Shown: in pieces, positions 9,660 through 22,524 of the stretch
Layout: every line of letters begins with the position of its first letter
Position numbering within the stretch: the first letter of the stretch is position 1
DNA from: Amyelois transitella
Taxonomy: Eukaryota; Arthropoda; Insecta; Lepidoptera; Pyralidae
DNA length: 64,000 nt
Assembly: GCF_032362555.1 (NCBI RefSeq)
Contig: NC_083520.1
Span: forward strand, 7,378,001 to 7,442,000
Direction: 5' to 3'
Notes under the pieces: generated by a model
Told to the model about the DNA's origin: nothing
What the model saw: only the letters and a program-made list of their open reading frames with translations
Database searches by the model: none
Position numbers and translations under genes: made by a program

Positions 9660-11547
9660 TGTATTATCTATTAATCTCGGTATTTTTATTACACTACATA
9701 AACGAAACAACCGTTAGTATTAAGATGCCATCATCAGAGACGCGTAGATTGTGCAATTGTAATTGAGGCAATTTTCTTACAACGATTGACCTCTATTTCA
9801 TTGTTTGTATCTCGATTCGTATCGTATGTGAGTAAATAAAATCGGAACTAATTTTGATGAGTCTCGTTTACCGACTTGTCGATGTTTCGTCACCCACCGT
9901 GGTACGCGCTAGTGAAATAAAACAATTGCTAGTAAATGTGCAGTGAAATGTCAGCGGGTACCTACGCGCAAAGGTCGCGAGGCTCCGCTGGTGTCCTCCA
10001 CAGTCTGTAAGTACATACATTCTCTTGCAAAATCTGTTCGGTACTGTGGAGGCTATTTTTACTATTAGTAGGTATCGAATAACAAATCTGTTTCTCACCG
10101 TGAGCTAACTACTTGAAAACAATATAACGAAGAACGTGGTTATGGCGTACTGAATAAATGATTAATTCATAACATGAAACAGAAAATCAATAAGCAATGT
10201 CACGGCTACAACGCATTAGAATTATCTAGTAGAATCTCGATTGGGAAATGACAAAATATGATCGTGGAGAGAACGTGGTTTACAATATTTACATTAAGTT
10301 GTTACTTGTGTACCTACTCCAAACTATTATTATTACAAATACAAAGCTTCGGATAGACTCATTCCTCTAGGAGGATCAAATCTCTTCCAAACAATTATTC
10401 ATACCTACTTTACAACCTTAACAATGTCAAAGGAAACCTTAAATTCGACCTTTACGATGAAGATTTTGACAAAGCTATTGTTTGAATACTTACCTATTTC
10501 CCATTGTTTCGAACACAGGGACATTAAAAGATAAGATAAAACTTCCGAAATATCTTCCATTTCAAGATAACTAATGATTCAGTAAGCATTGTAATGAATC
10601 ATTATGGGATGATGGTACAAGTAATAGCAGAATTTACTCTGAACACATAGTCAAATCACCAGAAATCTTGGCTCTTTGCCAGATAGGATCTAATGGCCTC
10701 TTTACCCGTTACATGGTAGACAAACCTTTAGTCACAAGACTTCATAGCAATTCCATCATCGAGCTAAACAGTTGGATAGTGTCACTTCTATCTACGATGT
10801 AAATAAAGCAGCTGGTTGCCAGATCAGCTTTGTTGTTTTACTAATTATTGTACTTAATTCGGGTACTGTGGTTATTTGAATAAAAACAATTCCGTCAGAC
10901 CTTTGATGACTACTGAGAATTTAAGTGAACTGATTATTAAACTGTCGGTTTATATGTATCTGCCTATTAGATATAAGGAAATTATAAGTACTTTGCACGT
11001 AAAAAAGTTAAGGAATGAAAATCATTACGAACATGACAAAAATAATCCTTACTTTATCCCGGGTGAGTTACCTACCTACATACGTCAGAATCTTTTCTTA
11101 ATAGATAACCACAAAACAAAATATAACAAGCGTGAACCATGAGCACCCGAATCTACTAAAAAGTGAATCACCCCTCTCTTTCACACATATGACATGCGTG
11201 TATTAATACTACCAAATTAGCAGCTGGAATGCATGTCCGATGGTGGCTGCAACCTCACAACCAGTAATTCAATCTAACAAAAAAACTGACAAAAGGAAAA
11301 AAAGGTTATAAAGGATCCCAAGGGATGATACAGGTAGCGGAGATATCAAAGGTTTGGGCAGGCGATAGAAAGTTGTCGGATATTAAAAACTGAAATTAAA
11401 AATGGTTTTGTTTAGGGTTATGTCACGTTACATGTTTAGTCTGGACAATGAATCTTTTTTGAGTAAAGATATTATTTTATAGATAATCAATGCTCGTATA
11501 GTGAGAGAAAACTACGTGAGTTCCTACCTACACATTCAGGCAACTGT
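9660..11547. other. intergenic, nothing recognised
   Basis: AT-rich sequence with no coding signal that I can support. A weak 88-codon open frame at 10876-11142 ends close to a GTGAGT but has AT-driven composition and no domain. Confidence 0.5.
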
Positions 11548-11551
11548 ATGT

Positions 11552-11578
11552 CGCACGTTAAGAATCAAACCGTCACTA
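11552..11578 (+). repeat. left terminal inverted repeat of the DDE transposon
   Basis: 27 bp beginning CGCACGTTAAG and ending CCGTCACTA. It is an exact inverted match to 16275-16301. Confidence 0.9.
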
Positions 11579-12416
11579 AGCAAAAAAATCAAAACCTCAG
11601 AAAGTTCATTTGAAGTCCCAAAATTTACAATCATTGCAAAATGTTATTATTATGTTTATAATTTTCTTACTTTTGTGTCCATATTATTATTATTAGGATA
11701 AACTTTGTGCTAACCACTTACAGGATTTAAATCTATTTATTAAAACGGATTTTTTTCTTTTTTTTAAAAAATATAGTGTCACTGTTCCACGTAATATTTA
11801 AAAGTGTCACTTTTCAAAATGTCTTAAGTTAGAGCTGAAACATTACATGCGTTAAAATGACACTATCTTCCTATATTTATAACGATAAATAAACAAAATA
11901 ATATAATTGGGTAAATTGGGTAAATGAAACCACGACTTATTATGAAATCAGTCGATTTTATATAAAAAAACAATGTTTTATTACCAATTATATGGCTACA
12001 TTCAGTCTTAATCTTTTTTCCATTTAGGTAATTGTAGAGTATTCTTATTAAAATTGTTCTTATTATCTAAAATCACAGTAATCAGACTATCAATATTACT
12101 ATTATTTGAAACAATAGATAACAAAATTAAATTCTAAACAAATGTCTCACAGACAGACAATAATTTGACCAAAATCAATAAACAACTCTCCTCACTAATT
12201 ACGAATTGGTTTTTGTTTTGGTATCATTAAGTTCGAAAATAAAACAAAAATCATACCTATTTCAAATACTTTTTCATTTAAGTTTTTTTTATAAACTTTA
12301 TTTACCTAATCAAAATCAAAATAAAAAGAAATAGTAAAAAAATCTTAGTACAAAATAAAAAAGTGACAATTTTGAGATGGATTTCTTAATCACCTATTAT
12401 TATAATCCCTTGAAAA

Positions 12417-13052
12417 TTATAGAATGTGATTATAAAAAGATGATACATAATACGGCAATATAGCATTTTTTTTTATAAGATCCTTAAGATCCTTTTTTTT
12501 ATTATCAGACAATGGTAATTTTGAAGTATAAAGAGGGAGTAATTGAGGCCGAGCACGAGGTATTTTAATCAATTTTATTTCTTTGTAATTTTCTTCCGAA
12601 TAAGATTCCTTGTAATATACTCTTACGTTATTATTTGAATCCCCTTTTTCAATCTTTATAATCTTGATATCACTTACTTTAACTACCGCTCCTTCTGTAT
12701 TTTTAGTCAATTTATACTCTTGAATTTTTTTTATGTCATAAAATTCCTTGTGAGACATTTCTACTACATTATATTTGTTCCCTTTTTTCTTTGCCTCTCG
12801 TATGGCATTTATGTACTGATCCGGGACGTAAATAGGTCCAGCACGTAACATTCTTTTTATCTGCCGCTCTATTGTGGAATGGACAGAGTCACCCTCATTT
12901 TGCGTATGACCTTTGATCAAAAACTTATGAATTATTGAATTAATATTTGGTAAGTTCTTAACTGCGTGTATGTATGTGGAAAATACGAATTGGTTTTTAT
13001 TTTGGCCATATGCGTTATCAGAGTAAAATATTATATCTACTTTTCCTGACAA
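12417..13052 (-). pseudogene. DDE transposase, C-terminal part (separated by frameshift)
   Basis: This 211-codon frame continues the protein of 13126-15171 after a one-base frameshift. It carries FYSDNAYGQNKN (putative second catalytic Asp, residue 12 here) and KGHTQNEGDSVHSTIE (putative third acidic residue around 53-55). These motifs match the widespread arthropod transposase-like proteins with YSDNxxGQN and GHTxxEgDsxHS signatures. The C-terminus has the usual PLYxxxLPLSxxKKKDL segment. The Met at its start is internal to the protein, not a real start: sequence before it on the minus strand reads on in frame with family-like residues (GANEIGTCIFKFLEKK). The lesion lies in the T-run at 13133-13140. 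Confidence 0.8.
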
Positions 13053-13125
13053 AGACGCGGACTTTTTCTCTAAGAATTTGAAAATGCATGTACCTATTTC
13101 ATTTGCGCCCTTTTGCCCTTCAACC

Positions 13126-15171
13126 TCATTCCAAAAAAAAGCAGTCTGTATTATCTGCTTTTAGTTCGCAAATTGTAAAATTCATGCAATTTAATCTGGA
13201 TTTGTAATAGAAAGAAGACACATCTCCCCTAGGAACCTGTAACATGGCTTGCATATCATAACATGCTACAATATTATTCTCACTGATAAATTCCTTGTCT
13301 CGTAACTTCTCTGCCCTGCTTAATTCTTTCTCTTTTAAGTGTGATATATACTTTTCTTCCAATTTTTCTTTATCTGGTTGTAATGCATTTTCATATGCAA
13401 CACAATCTTCGCAACGGTCTTTCTTTGGTGTAAAAAAACTTATATTAAAGTCTTCTTTAAACACTTTTCTATAAATATTAATTTTGACATAATCAGATCC
13501 ATTCTTTTCACAATCTTTTTTATAATCTCTGTATAAATCGGTTAATGTTTTCCCTCCCTCTATGTATTCTCTACTTGTTTGTTGACGCAAATAATGGCTC
13601 TCAATTCTGGGTATACTATCAATATGTCTTTTAACTGTAGCCAATAACTCTGCAGATACTTTGGTTCCATGATTTTTGTGTTTTCCACGTAGTTCAGGTT
13701 CAATAATACCCGTTGAATTAAATTTTTCTATAACAGTCCGAATTGGCCTGTCATTGATACCTAAAGTTCTTTTGAAAAATATTTTGCATACCTTCTTTTT
13801 TTGGTTATTTATTGTTAAGTAAAATGAGTGTTTGGGTTTTCTATTGTTAGATATTTTTTTATATTGATACTTCGGTTTAATCTCACTCATATGTTTAGAT
13901 ATAAAGTATCTTTGTTGTGTAAGTGACCCCATTCTCCAATAGTTACAAAAAATTTCCTTGCGTTCTTCTTCGGAAAAGTTATTGGAACACTTTAATCGGC
14001 AATTATTATTACAAGGAACACCTATTTTTCTTTCTGTTATTACTTTATGTTTGGTAGACGAAGATGTATACTTTAAACCCATATTTCGTAAAGTTTTTGC
14101 AAGAGCCTTTTTACTGCCGCGCTTTCTTTTTCGTGTTTGTCCATTAGAGTCATTCTGGCAAACTTCATCAGGTGTCAAATCACTAATAGCTGCAGTTTGA
14201 ATATTTTTAATTTGCTCTAATACAATTGATTTTAAAGATAGAGGATTATAAAACGTAGGATTATTTTGCTTTAGGGGTGATGAAACATAAATAAAATTTG
14301 CTGGGTCATGTGCTACTTCAGAATTACCATTAACTGTTGCGTTAATTTGATTATCATGAAATGAGAGTATTTGGGTTTCTCCATAATATGAGTCTAAATT
14401 ATGTATGTAATTGTTTGAATTATCTACTTCGGTTATGGGCCTTTCAGACGTTGTACATTTTTTAATCACATTTTCATTAATATCAGACGAACTATTTGAA
14501 TCATATTGTAATGCTATTTGTTGTAAAGATGACAAGTATTCGGTTGATTTGCTTATTATTATTTCAATATCTGTTTTTTGGTTCATTGTAACACATTTCC
14601 GCTTCGATGGTGCAACTGAATTTTGTTCAGAATCTGAAGAACTGTTAGAAGAGCTACTAGACGTACTAGAAGTGGATGAACTAGATGATGAAGATGAACT
14701 AGATGATCCGGGTGCAGTTCCCGACGATAGTGTTTCTTTTTGTGTAAGTGAATTGTACGAACTGAATTGTGATTGAGACCCACTGACTAAATTTTGTTGT
14801 TGACATACTTTTTTTGGTAATTTAATGTTTTGTGTACGAGTTTCATTGTCAGATTCTTGAGATGACGAATTATCTAGAGAACTGGGTTTATACTCCTTAT
14901 CATCATCGGAAGCAGGCGAAAAATCTCGAGTAGACTGACGGCTGCTACAGGAAGAACTTGAAGAATTTCTGTTTCTAAAGTATTGTTTACGTTGAACGCC
15001 TGTAATGCTGGAACTTGGGCTTGGATCTTGTGCAACTCTAATACTCGTAGTTTCGTTTATTTCTGGAGATTCTTCAATTTTGGAATTAATATCTTTAATA
15101 ATTCCTCTAAATTTACGAGTCCTTGGGTTGATAGGAGGCATGATGAAGATACTGTAAGATAATATTGGCAA
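13126..15171 (-). pseudogene. DDE transposase, N-terminal and central part (frameshifted)
   Basis: This 681-codon frame likely starts at the internal Met of IMPPINPRTRKFRG (residue 11), because the ten residues before it look like leader. Residues about 60-190 are Ser-rich and disordered, with a poly-Ser tract, then a basic patch (RKRKRGSKK). A Cys cluster (PCNNNCRLKC...FC) at about 390-415 and a second CEDC pair at about 595 probably bind zinc. ACYDMQAML near residue 636 holds the putative first catalytic Asp (639). The frame ends in CFFLE because a run that should be 7 T is 8 T, giving an early stop. The rest of the protein continues in the next frame down to 12417. It would cut and paste the surrounding element if intact. 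Confidence 0.82.
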
Positions 15172-15205
15172 AGTTAGGTTGCACGGTCAATAAAAGATTG
15201 TTATC

Positions 15206-15290
15206 ATCTATACTAATAGGTATTATAAATGTGAAAGTACGTTTATTTGTTTGTTTGTCCGTCTTTCACGTTTAAACCACTGAACATTGT
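15206..15290. repeat. nested interspersed repeat fragment in the transposon leader
   Basis: Contains CTAATAGGTATTATAAATGT, then GAAAGTACG and a TTTGTTTGTTTGTCC run, a string typical of a common lepidopteran short repeat. It lies between the transposase start and the right end. Confidence 0.4.
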
Positions 15291-15669
15291 CATGTCTTTT
15301 AACCAAAAATTGTCGTTCGGTATAAAAATTACAGCATTCGTTAATACATAATTATTATAAACTACTTACATAGCCTATGTCACTCAGGGATAAGGGCCTA
15401 TCTAACGGCAAAAGATTTTTTAAAATTCATGTTGTATTTTCGTAGCCTATTAAATTCAAACAAACAATGAAATCATTCCTCTTAATAATTATTATTAGTA
15501 TAGTAACAAGAAAGTTGGAACATTAAGACAAAAACGTTTCTTTTCGGATAGGGGCAGATTAATAAATAAGGTGATCATCTCGAAATTGCAGCAATACTGA
15601 CTTTAAACTGAAAGAAACATTAAAGATCTAAAATTGTTTTAAATAATACATTCTGAATTTATGGAAAAC

Positions 15670-16029
15670 ACTGTCACTATTTGTAATACTACAATTATCA
15701 TTTAAAATTGTTATCTTACTTAAGAACATAATTATCCGAATACTGTCATTTATTGTTTAATGACAGTATACCTTCAAACAATATTCCAAATATCCAACCA
15801 AAAATATGTGAAGACTGTCACTTATTGTTTAATGACAGTATACCTTTAAAAAATATTCCAAATATCCAACATAAATAACGGGACAACTGACACTTTACAT
15901 TTAAATACACTATTCTTTAAAAGTATGATCTAACATACAAACTAAAATAAAAAGAAAACTGTCACTTTTTGTTTAAAAACGTTTTTTATGTATAAACCCA
16001 GTCAAACTTACCTTATAATTTCAGGAAAA
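15670..16029. repeat. subterminal array, five units of 72 bp
   Basis: ACTGTCACT-like words start at 15670, 15742, 15814, 15886 and 15958, each exactly 72 bases after the last. Units 2 and 3 are nearly identical along their length (TATTGTTTAATGACAGTATACC, then AATATTCCAAATATCCAAC). Units 1, 4 and 5 are diverged. Each of units 2 and 3 also holds an internal inverted pair (ACTGTCA...TGACAGT). Such arrays often bind transposase. Confidence 0.8.
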
Positions 16030-16274
16030 GCGTAGGTAAACAAAAAATGTCACTGTTCAATACAGAATTGACCTCAACATCACGGCGGCCATGTCTCTAA
16101 TGAAAAAATGACGATGTTGCTGTCAACGGCCTCGTGATCTCCCACCAATGACATATCGACACTAATGACATCTATCGAACGGATTATGATATAAACATGG
16201 GAGTTTCTGCATTACACTGTTCTTACCGCGCGCTACTAGATGGCGTTAATAGTCGATATTTGCATAATTTCGTA

Positions 16275-16301
16275 TAGTGACGGTTTGATTCTTAACGTGC
16301 G
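16275..16301 (-). repeat. right terminal inverted repeat of the DDE transposon
   Basis: Exact inverted copy of 11552-11578, followed by the ATGT duplication. A CTAGATGGCGTT word lies about 40 bases inward at 16231-16242. Confidence 0.9.
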
Positions 16302-16305
16302 ATGT

Positions 16306-18489
16306 GTAACCATGATGCTATATGGGTACGCTTTGGTTAGAAAGGTTGCAGAAGCAAAACTAGTAACAAGTACCTAGAAATTTTAATAAATAAATGTGAC
16401 AGTAGAAATAAGAAAGCCAAAACCAACTAAATTATTTGAACAGTTTATATAGTTCATCCAATCAAGTAATAAGCTTCGATTAAGCGAACTAGTTACTGTA
16501 AAGATAAAAAATCTTGCTAAACATTATGTATGTTCACCAAGTAGCGTAAGGCAAAATGTAGGTACAGGCATCAGGTTGAATAGGTAGTTTTTTCTACAGT
16601 ATAATGTTAAACGAACAAAAAGTAAAATAAAAGACAGGTGCAAGGTCATTACGTTAAGGTTAGTTACGTCGTGATCGATTCAATAGATCTGCAGTGAACG
16701 TGGGTTTGTACACAAACATAATTTTGAACTTTATAACTGAGAAACAAAGTTGGTTATTGCTAAGTATCTGTGTGGTTAATGTCAGCTGTTTGATCCACGA
16801 AATGCAAAGTCCGTGAACCCAGTGTTTAGAAGGGTGTTTATAAATCCGCAATTGTACTTGATAGTAGGTACTTAGACTGAGCACAAGCGTGTTGTCCTGA
16901 GATTAATTTATTATTTAGTATACTTATCTGGAAGATGTTCTTCAAACTTATACACTAAATGAAACAAACGCCTAGGATTTGCCGTTTGTATAAAAATAAA
17001 AAATATAATTTTCAAGAATGTTTTGTTGAAATAGGTATTGCTTTTTAGCCGGGTTAGCTATTGTACTCTAAATAAAAGCTTGCCATCAACCTATCAAAGG
17101 ACAATCAGCTATTTACGATATGAAATGAGATAACACCGCAAAACCTGATCTAACGGTCAGTTACAAGGAACCAACTATGCTATTAGGCGTTAAATTGAAA
17201 CCATTCCAAACCCGATTGGAAGGGCACACTGCCTCAGTTCGAGAAACCGGTGTATAGACAGCTGTCTCACTTGTCTAGGATAAATGGCAACTAGTAGGAT
17301 TAAACCGAACAAGAACGGGGTGCAAACAACGCTATTCAATATATTCCTGCGTCTTAAGACGATCCAGTAGCAAGTAAAGGGGACGCAACAATTAAAATTG
17401 TCCGCTTCTTTGTGACTAGGCGACCTATTTCGGCCATTTTTGGAGCATGTCTTCGGTTTTGTGCGACTTTTGTATTCGTCTTACAGAAATGTTGACTTTT
17501 GAGTATGTGTGACTTGTAACTGTTCCACGATTTTTAAAAAGGGACTATTCATGTAAATTGTGCTTTATTCTAGATGTTTTTGTAACAAAGAAACTATAGT
17601 TACTCCGTTTACTCGTGTCCGGCTTTATTTGAATAGCACGAATAGTAAATTCAATTTCGATTTATTATTGACTAAGTTATTTACTCGTCGTATCACTATG
17701 ATGATTCTTATTAATCATTGACTGAACTTTTAAACCACTTACGGACATAATAAAACAACATTTAAAAGAAAATTAACTGAATATTTTGCAGCATACAATA
17801 AAATAAGAGTTAAGCAAACGAACGCCTAAAGTAGTCCACAAGCTACTCTAAAATCTACTTTACAAGGTCAAGTCCATCCATCTATCAGACTTGACCGTAA
17901 TGTTGCAGTGAAAACTGAAAAGGACTGCCAATCCTATATGTTTTGGCGGCTTGCTTTCTCTTAACTTAATCTTAGGCTATATGTATAATGACCCTACTTG
18001 AATAGCTTATGCATACAACTTCGTACTTTAAGTAAGAACTCCTGGAAATACAACTATAGGTACTTACATGAAATTTTTTTGAGTCTGTTTGACTTTCTCT
18101 AAGGATGTAATCTTTTTATGTCTAATTTCATGAAATTTTTTTTTGTGGCTCAGTAATAAAATTACAATTTAGTTATAGCCTACATGTTAAGTTTGATTAA
18201 AATCAGTTCAGTAGTTTCATAGTTTATCATTGACATACATCGCGACACGAGATTTTAAGGTGGCTTTATAGATTATCTTTGAAAAAGCATGTAGTAATCG
18301 CCTTATATTAGTGAGGCCATTATTGTCTATGCTTAAAGTAGGTATGGTTCCGTTATGGAATTGCAAAAAACGTGCCGTCTCGATCAAGTTGATCAAATTT
18401 TTGACAGCATATAAATAGCTAACGGCACTGTATGGCGTTGATTGATTTTGGTAATTTAGTTGGTAATGAAATGCTTGATATTTAGAGTA
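16306..18489. other. intergenic, nothing recognised
   Basis: AT-rich, with no supported coding sequence and no repeat that I can name. Confidence 0.45.
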
Positions 18490-18668
18490 TCACTACATAG
18501 TATAAAGCAAAGTCAATTCTGGCGTTTGCGCCTTTGTATGTATGTATGCTTAATTATTATTATAATTAAATCTATAAAATTACACAACAGATTTTGATGC
18601 AGATAGATTTGAAAAGACAGGTTTACTTGTATGGATGATACCCGTGCGAAGCCGGGTCGCGTCGCTAA
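18490..18668 (+). mobile_element. Helitron-like non-autonomous element, copy 1
   Basis: Begins TCACTACATAGTATAAAGC after an A and ends GTCGCTAA before a T. It has a GC-rich hairpin (ACCCG...CGGGT) just upstream of the CTAA. TC start, CTRR end, a subterminal hairpin and A/T insertion site are the Helitron rules. Related copies are at 45006-45200 (minus) and 63195-63381. Confidence 0.55.
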
Positions 18669-18724
18669 TATTTGGATAAAAAAATATTATTTATCTCTAA
18701 TCTAGGTAAGCTATCATTTGGCAT

Positions 18725-18890
18725 ATCGCTATACCTGTAAGGGGTGCAGGGTAGGCAAAGCCAATAGTAACAAGACTGAAGGCTACTTTACATGAATGGC
18801 TTATAGTGGAATTGAGATTCGGATCGTGGCAAGTTTCTAGCCCAAAAAAATCTCAAGTTTGTAGACCTTTCTCATGATTGAGTTTTACAG
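18725..18890 (-). mobile_element. SINE-like (ATGT-tail) family copy, degraded
   Basis: Minus-strand remnants of the family: GGGTAGGCAAAGCCAATAGT, then GGAATTGAGATTCGG and TTCTAGCCCA in the expected order. The 5' part is missing or decayed. Confidence 0.5.
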
Positions 18891-19894
18891 TCTGCGCAAG
18901 AAGAAGGTTAACCTTTCTTCCCCTCAAACCATCATCGACGTTTAGTTTGTATAAGTAAAGTAAAACTGTTTAATTAGCAACTACAGACGCCTAAGTTAAG
19001 CCTTATTTAACAAAAAGTATTGGCCGATTTTTTGCCCAAAAATGACAACCAGTAAACAACAATGTTTACCACAGAATCCGACTGATTTGCGACACACAAA
19101 AAAAACGCTTATTTTTTCTCGGAAGTTAATAATGTTGCGTATGTCTCAGTTAAACTTGTTTGTGAGTCATTATTACAGTTTATTTACGTAGGTAAATGAG
19201 GTTAGAATATTAATTCCCGATTTGTGTCCGGCTGTAAATAAGGGTTGCTAATTTTTAACTTTGGCTGTTCTAAAATGGGGCTAATATTAACCGTATTTGA
19301 TCAAATCATTTCGAGTTACTATATTACTTACTAGTTGCGCCCCGGGGCTCCGATTTCGTGGGATATTCGGGACAAAATGTGTCCTATATGTTATTCCATG
19401 CCATATTTTATCTGTGTATTAAATCAAAATCTATGTATACAATAGGCGATCGGCAACCTGTTATCCTTCACGAAACTTCTAGTTTTGTGACAATGTTTAG
19501 AACAATTAATACCTATTTTATTTACAAAAAATATTATAAAGATGTACAATGATGAAATCAACGTTTTAATAAGCTTAATTTTTTCTAAGTAGCCCCTTAC
19601 TACAATCACAGATAGATTCACAGTGGTTTATTCCACTCTTTCCCACAGATTTGTATCGAAGAATGTATTCGTAAATAAATAAATTTATTTACAGTAAAAA
19701 GTAAAATTGCAGACACATTAAAGTAGACTTAGTTCCTGTCATTGTTAAAGTAACTGTACTAGAATTATTTGATGACACGGTAGCCCATTGTGAAGCAAAT
19801 TTTCGGCATCTAGATTTCCTGGAAGGTCTAACTTTTTGGTAGAACATCGGTCAAGCATGACTGAGAGACAAGATATAATTATCGTTTCAAGAGA

Positions 19895-20105
19895 GCGTTG
19901 GTGATCGAATCGGTAAGGTGCCCGGTTAAAATGCGTGATGCGCATAAAAGGCACAGGTTCGAATCCCACCGCGGCCATGTCCCAATGACTATTTTCGAAG
20001 GAAGAAGAGATTTAAGGCATTACAAATTAACAACTTGGTGCGGGCCCTTACAAACTGCTTTACTTCTGATCTGCATTTGGTGTGTTAAGACCTGGCTTAC
20101 CTGAA
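19895..20105 (+). mobile_element. tRNA-headed SINE (family B), 5' half
   Basis: The tRNA-like head GGTGATCGAATCGGTAAGGT has an A-box-like word. A perfect pol III B box, GGTTCGAATCC, lies at 19956-19966. The head is followed by CCCAATGACTATTTTCGAAG, which also follows the head of the copy at 52866. It does not fold as a functional tRNA that I can recognise. Confidence 0.65.
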
Positions 20106-20120
20106 TTATGAATATAATAA

Positions 20121-20205
20121 CATCCATACATACATATAATCACATACCCTTACGGGGTAGGCAGAGCCAACAGTCTTGAAAATACTGAAAGGCAACATTC
20201 AAGTA
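20121..20205 (-). mobile_element. SINE-like (ATGT-tail) family, 3' fragment
   Basis: CATACATACATATAATCAC, then ACGGGGTAGGCAGAGCCAAC and AGTCTTGAAAATACTGAAAGG match the 3' end of the family on the minus strand. It is 5'-truncated. Confidence 0.65.
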
Positions 20206-22524
20206 CAAAATAATAAATAAGACTAAATTGCCTCAAGATAATAATAAAATAAGTAAGTTTATATATAAATAAGGTTACGATCCAATGGTCTGATGCACTT
20301 TCACTTATTTCATCTAGTGCTGACAATATTATGAATTAAAAAGAACCGTTAATGACAGGAAACACTGAATTGAAATCTTTATATTTATAGTCTATTTTAG
20401 TTCATTGCATTGTCCTGGTACAATTTAAAAAGGGATATAAATCACCTGACAGCCAATAAAGATATGTTATGGAAGACCAGTTCGGAAAAGGATGTTTGGA
20501 TAAATATAAATTTTATGTTCATGGTTATAGGTATAAGGGTATGTTTGGTTTATCGCGGGTGTATAGGTTTAAGTAAAAAATAAAATAGACACACTTATCA
20601 CGTCCATTTCAAATACTCTAGGTTTCTTAAGGTATGTTTATCATAAATGGTCAGGATATATTTTCAAATATAAGATTTGAAAATTTCTCTACTCCATCAT
20701 TATTATTATATCTAATATAAATGGTGATAAGAGGAAATAAATAATTAAAACATTGTTGGTAAGTATAATATTCATTGTAATGAAAAAAAAAAACAATAAA
20801 ACATAATAGAAATATATGCTTTTAATATTAAAAAAAAATTTAATCACGGCTTCCAAAAACCTACTAAATACTGATCTTATACAATGAAATAAAATAAAAT
20901 AAACTATGAATAAAAATATGATATACCTAGATCGTTTGACATATTCGTAAACAAAAATGTCATTTTGGTCACGAGTAGACTCTTTTGATCATAAAAGATG
21001 GCGTTTGGACTGTATTTATTTTGATATATAATCGTACTAATTATCAAAATTAAAAAATAAATATTCATATAAATGGAAAACGGGCAAGTATTTCCATAAA
21101 GAGCTAAACAATTTCAATACTCACATCGGATAACTGTTCTTTTATAAAAGTCGAACATAAAAATGTGTAGGCGCCACCAATGACTCGTTAGTCACGACTT
21201 ATGTACATTTGAGTCAGAATTAGAAGTCATATCATCAAATAAGTCCTTAAAATATCTGCAAGTGAGTCAATGGTTCGGTGATAGCTTCTTCATTGAAGAT
21301 AACGACTGGAGAAGCCTTCTTATTAAATTCTTTTTGCAATCTTTGTATTAACGATCTGAGAGATTAGCCTACAGTATCTTTGGCATCGACATACATAGGT
21401 CTACAATATTTTTATTGTAATATCACCTATTTATTATTCTATTTAATTATAGCATGGTACAGAGAATTACTGAGAAATTGATAATTTTAATGATTAAATA
21501 ACATAAGAAGCACATTAACCTAAAATTTGATATTACATAATTTTGGGACTTGATTTTGGTAGTTGTCACCCGATCTGCAAGAATAATATATACATTCACA
21601 CAACTATACAGAAAAGTACATAAAAACTGGTTTTTAATTTAACATACAAGTTTTTGTAATTTATTATTTTCATTACATTTAGGTATATTTTTTTATTCGT
21701 GACTTGCGATGCTAACGCGACATTAGAATACTCCCTGAGGACCTTTAACCACGAACCTGAAAAAGAGAGAGCGTTTTTTTCCAAGATCAAAAGTAATATA
21801 ATGCTCTTGTCAACTCCATAATATAACAGCCATTGTTACCAAGGTTATAATTTAAATTAACTTTGTTTCATGACGGGTGGTAGACGGCGTTGGCGCCTAA
21901 TTATTACTCATTACTTGAAATCCTAAAGTTAGGTTCCGCGAAAAAGTACTCGTAACAATATTTATTACTGGTATTTTTTTATTGTTTCCAACAATAAGTT
22001 TTGTTGTTGTCTGCCAATATTCAAAGGATAGCCAGGTATTCATTCAAGCATAATTTATAAAGTACTTTTGTTACTACAATTTCATTATTACTTATTTGAT
22101 TTTAATTTGTTACAATTACCTATGTAAATGAACAACACTGGTAGGGAATTAAATTAATATTTAAAAAACCGATTGTCAAAATCGGTCAATAAGAATATCA
22201 AATACTAAGATCGATTTAAATCATGACTGTCACAATCATTATTTCTGAAATAATTTCAATCAACACATTGATGAATCGATTTATAGACGTTATTTAGATC
22301 AAGGGCAAGTCTTAATAGCATATTAGTAATATTTTGTGTTGTATTTTTGTAATTACTTTATCGATTAATATTTAATTAATAATGCTGATATATTGACATA
22401 TTCCAACCGGACCCGTGCTGACAGAACTAGGCTAATTTGTTAACAAAACATAGTTGTCTCTTTCTTTGAAGCACCGTCCGTGTCCCGGTAATGTATTTTT
22501 TTTTTCTGTAGTGTCTGAATATAT
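20206..22524. other. intergenic, nothing recognised
   Basis: Very AT-rich. No coding signal or repeat that I can name. Confidence 0.45.

Larger units (their letters stand above)
11548..16305 (-). mobile_element. 4.75-kb DDE DNA transposon with perfect TIRs and 4-bp TSD
   Basis: The element runs 11552-16301. Its left end CGCACGTTAAG...CGTCACTA (27 bp) is repeated perfectly inverted at 16275-16301. ATGT flanks both ends (11548-11551 and 16302-16305), a 4-bp target duplication. Inside, one minus-strand transposase is split into two ORFs (13126-15171 and 12417-13052) by a single extra base. The 5' side of the transposase contains a 72-bp-period array. GTCACT words recur near both ends and may be transposase-binding sites. 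A 4-bp duplication together with the protein type suggests a Sola-like superfamily, but that assignment is inference. Apart from the frameshift and a small nested repeat near 15206-15290 the element looks whole. Confidence 0.85.

Noticed and set aside
10876..11142. 88-codon frame ending near GTGAGT as an exon
   Set aside because: AT-driven composition, no ATG at its start, no domain and no matching acceptor or partner exon.
14411..14776. 121-codon plus-strand frame inside the transposon
   Set aside because: It is the antisense of the Ser-rich part of the transposase (Ser codons read as acidic/Leu repeats).
19895..19980. tRNA gene with GGTTCGAATCC B box
   Set aside because: It does not fold as a tRNA that I can recognise, and the sequence continues into a SINE body shared with 52866.
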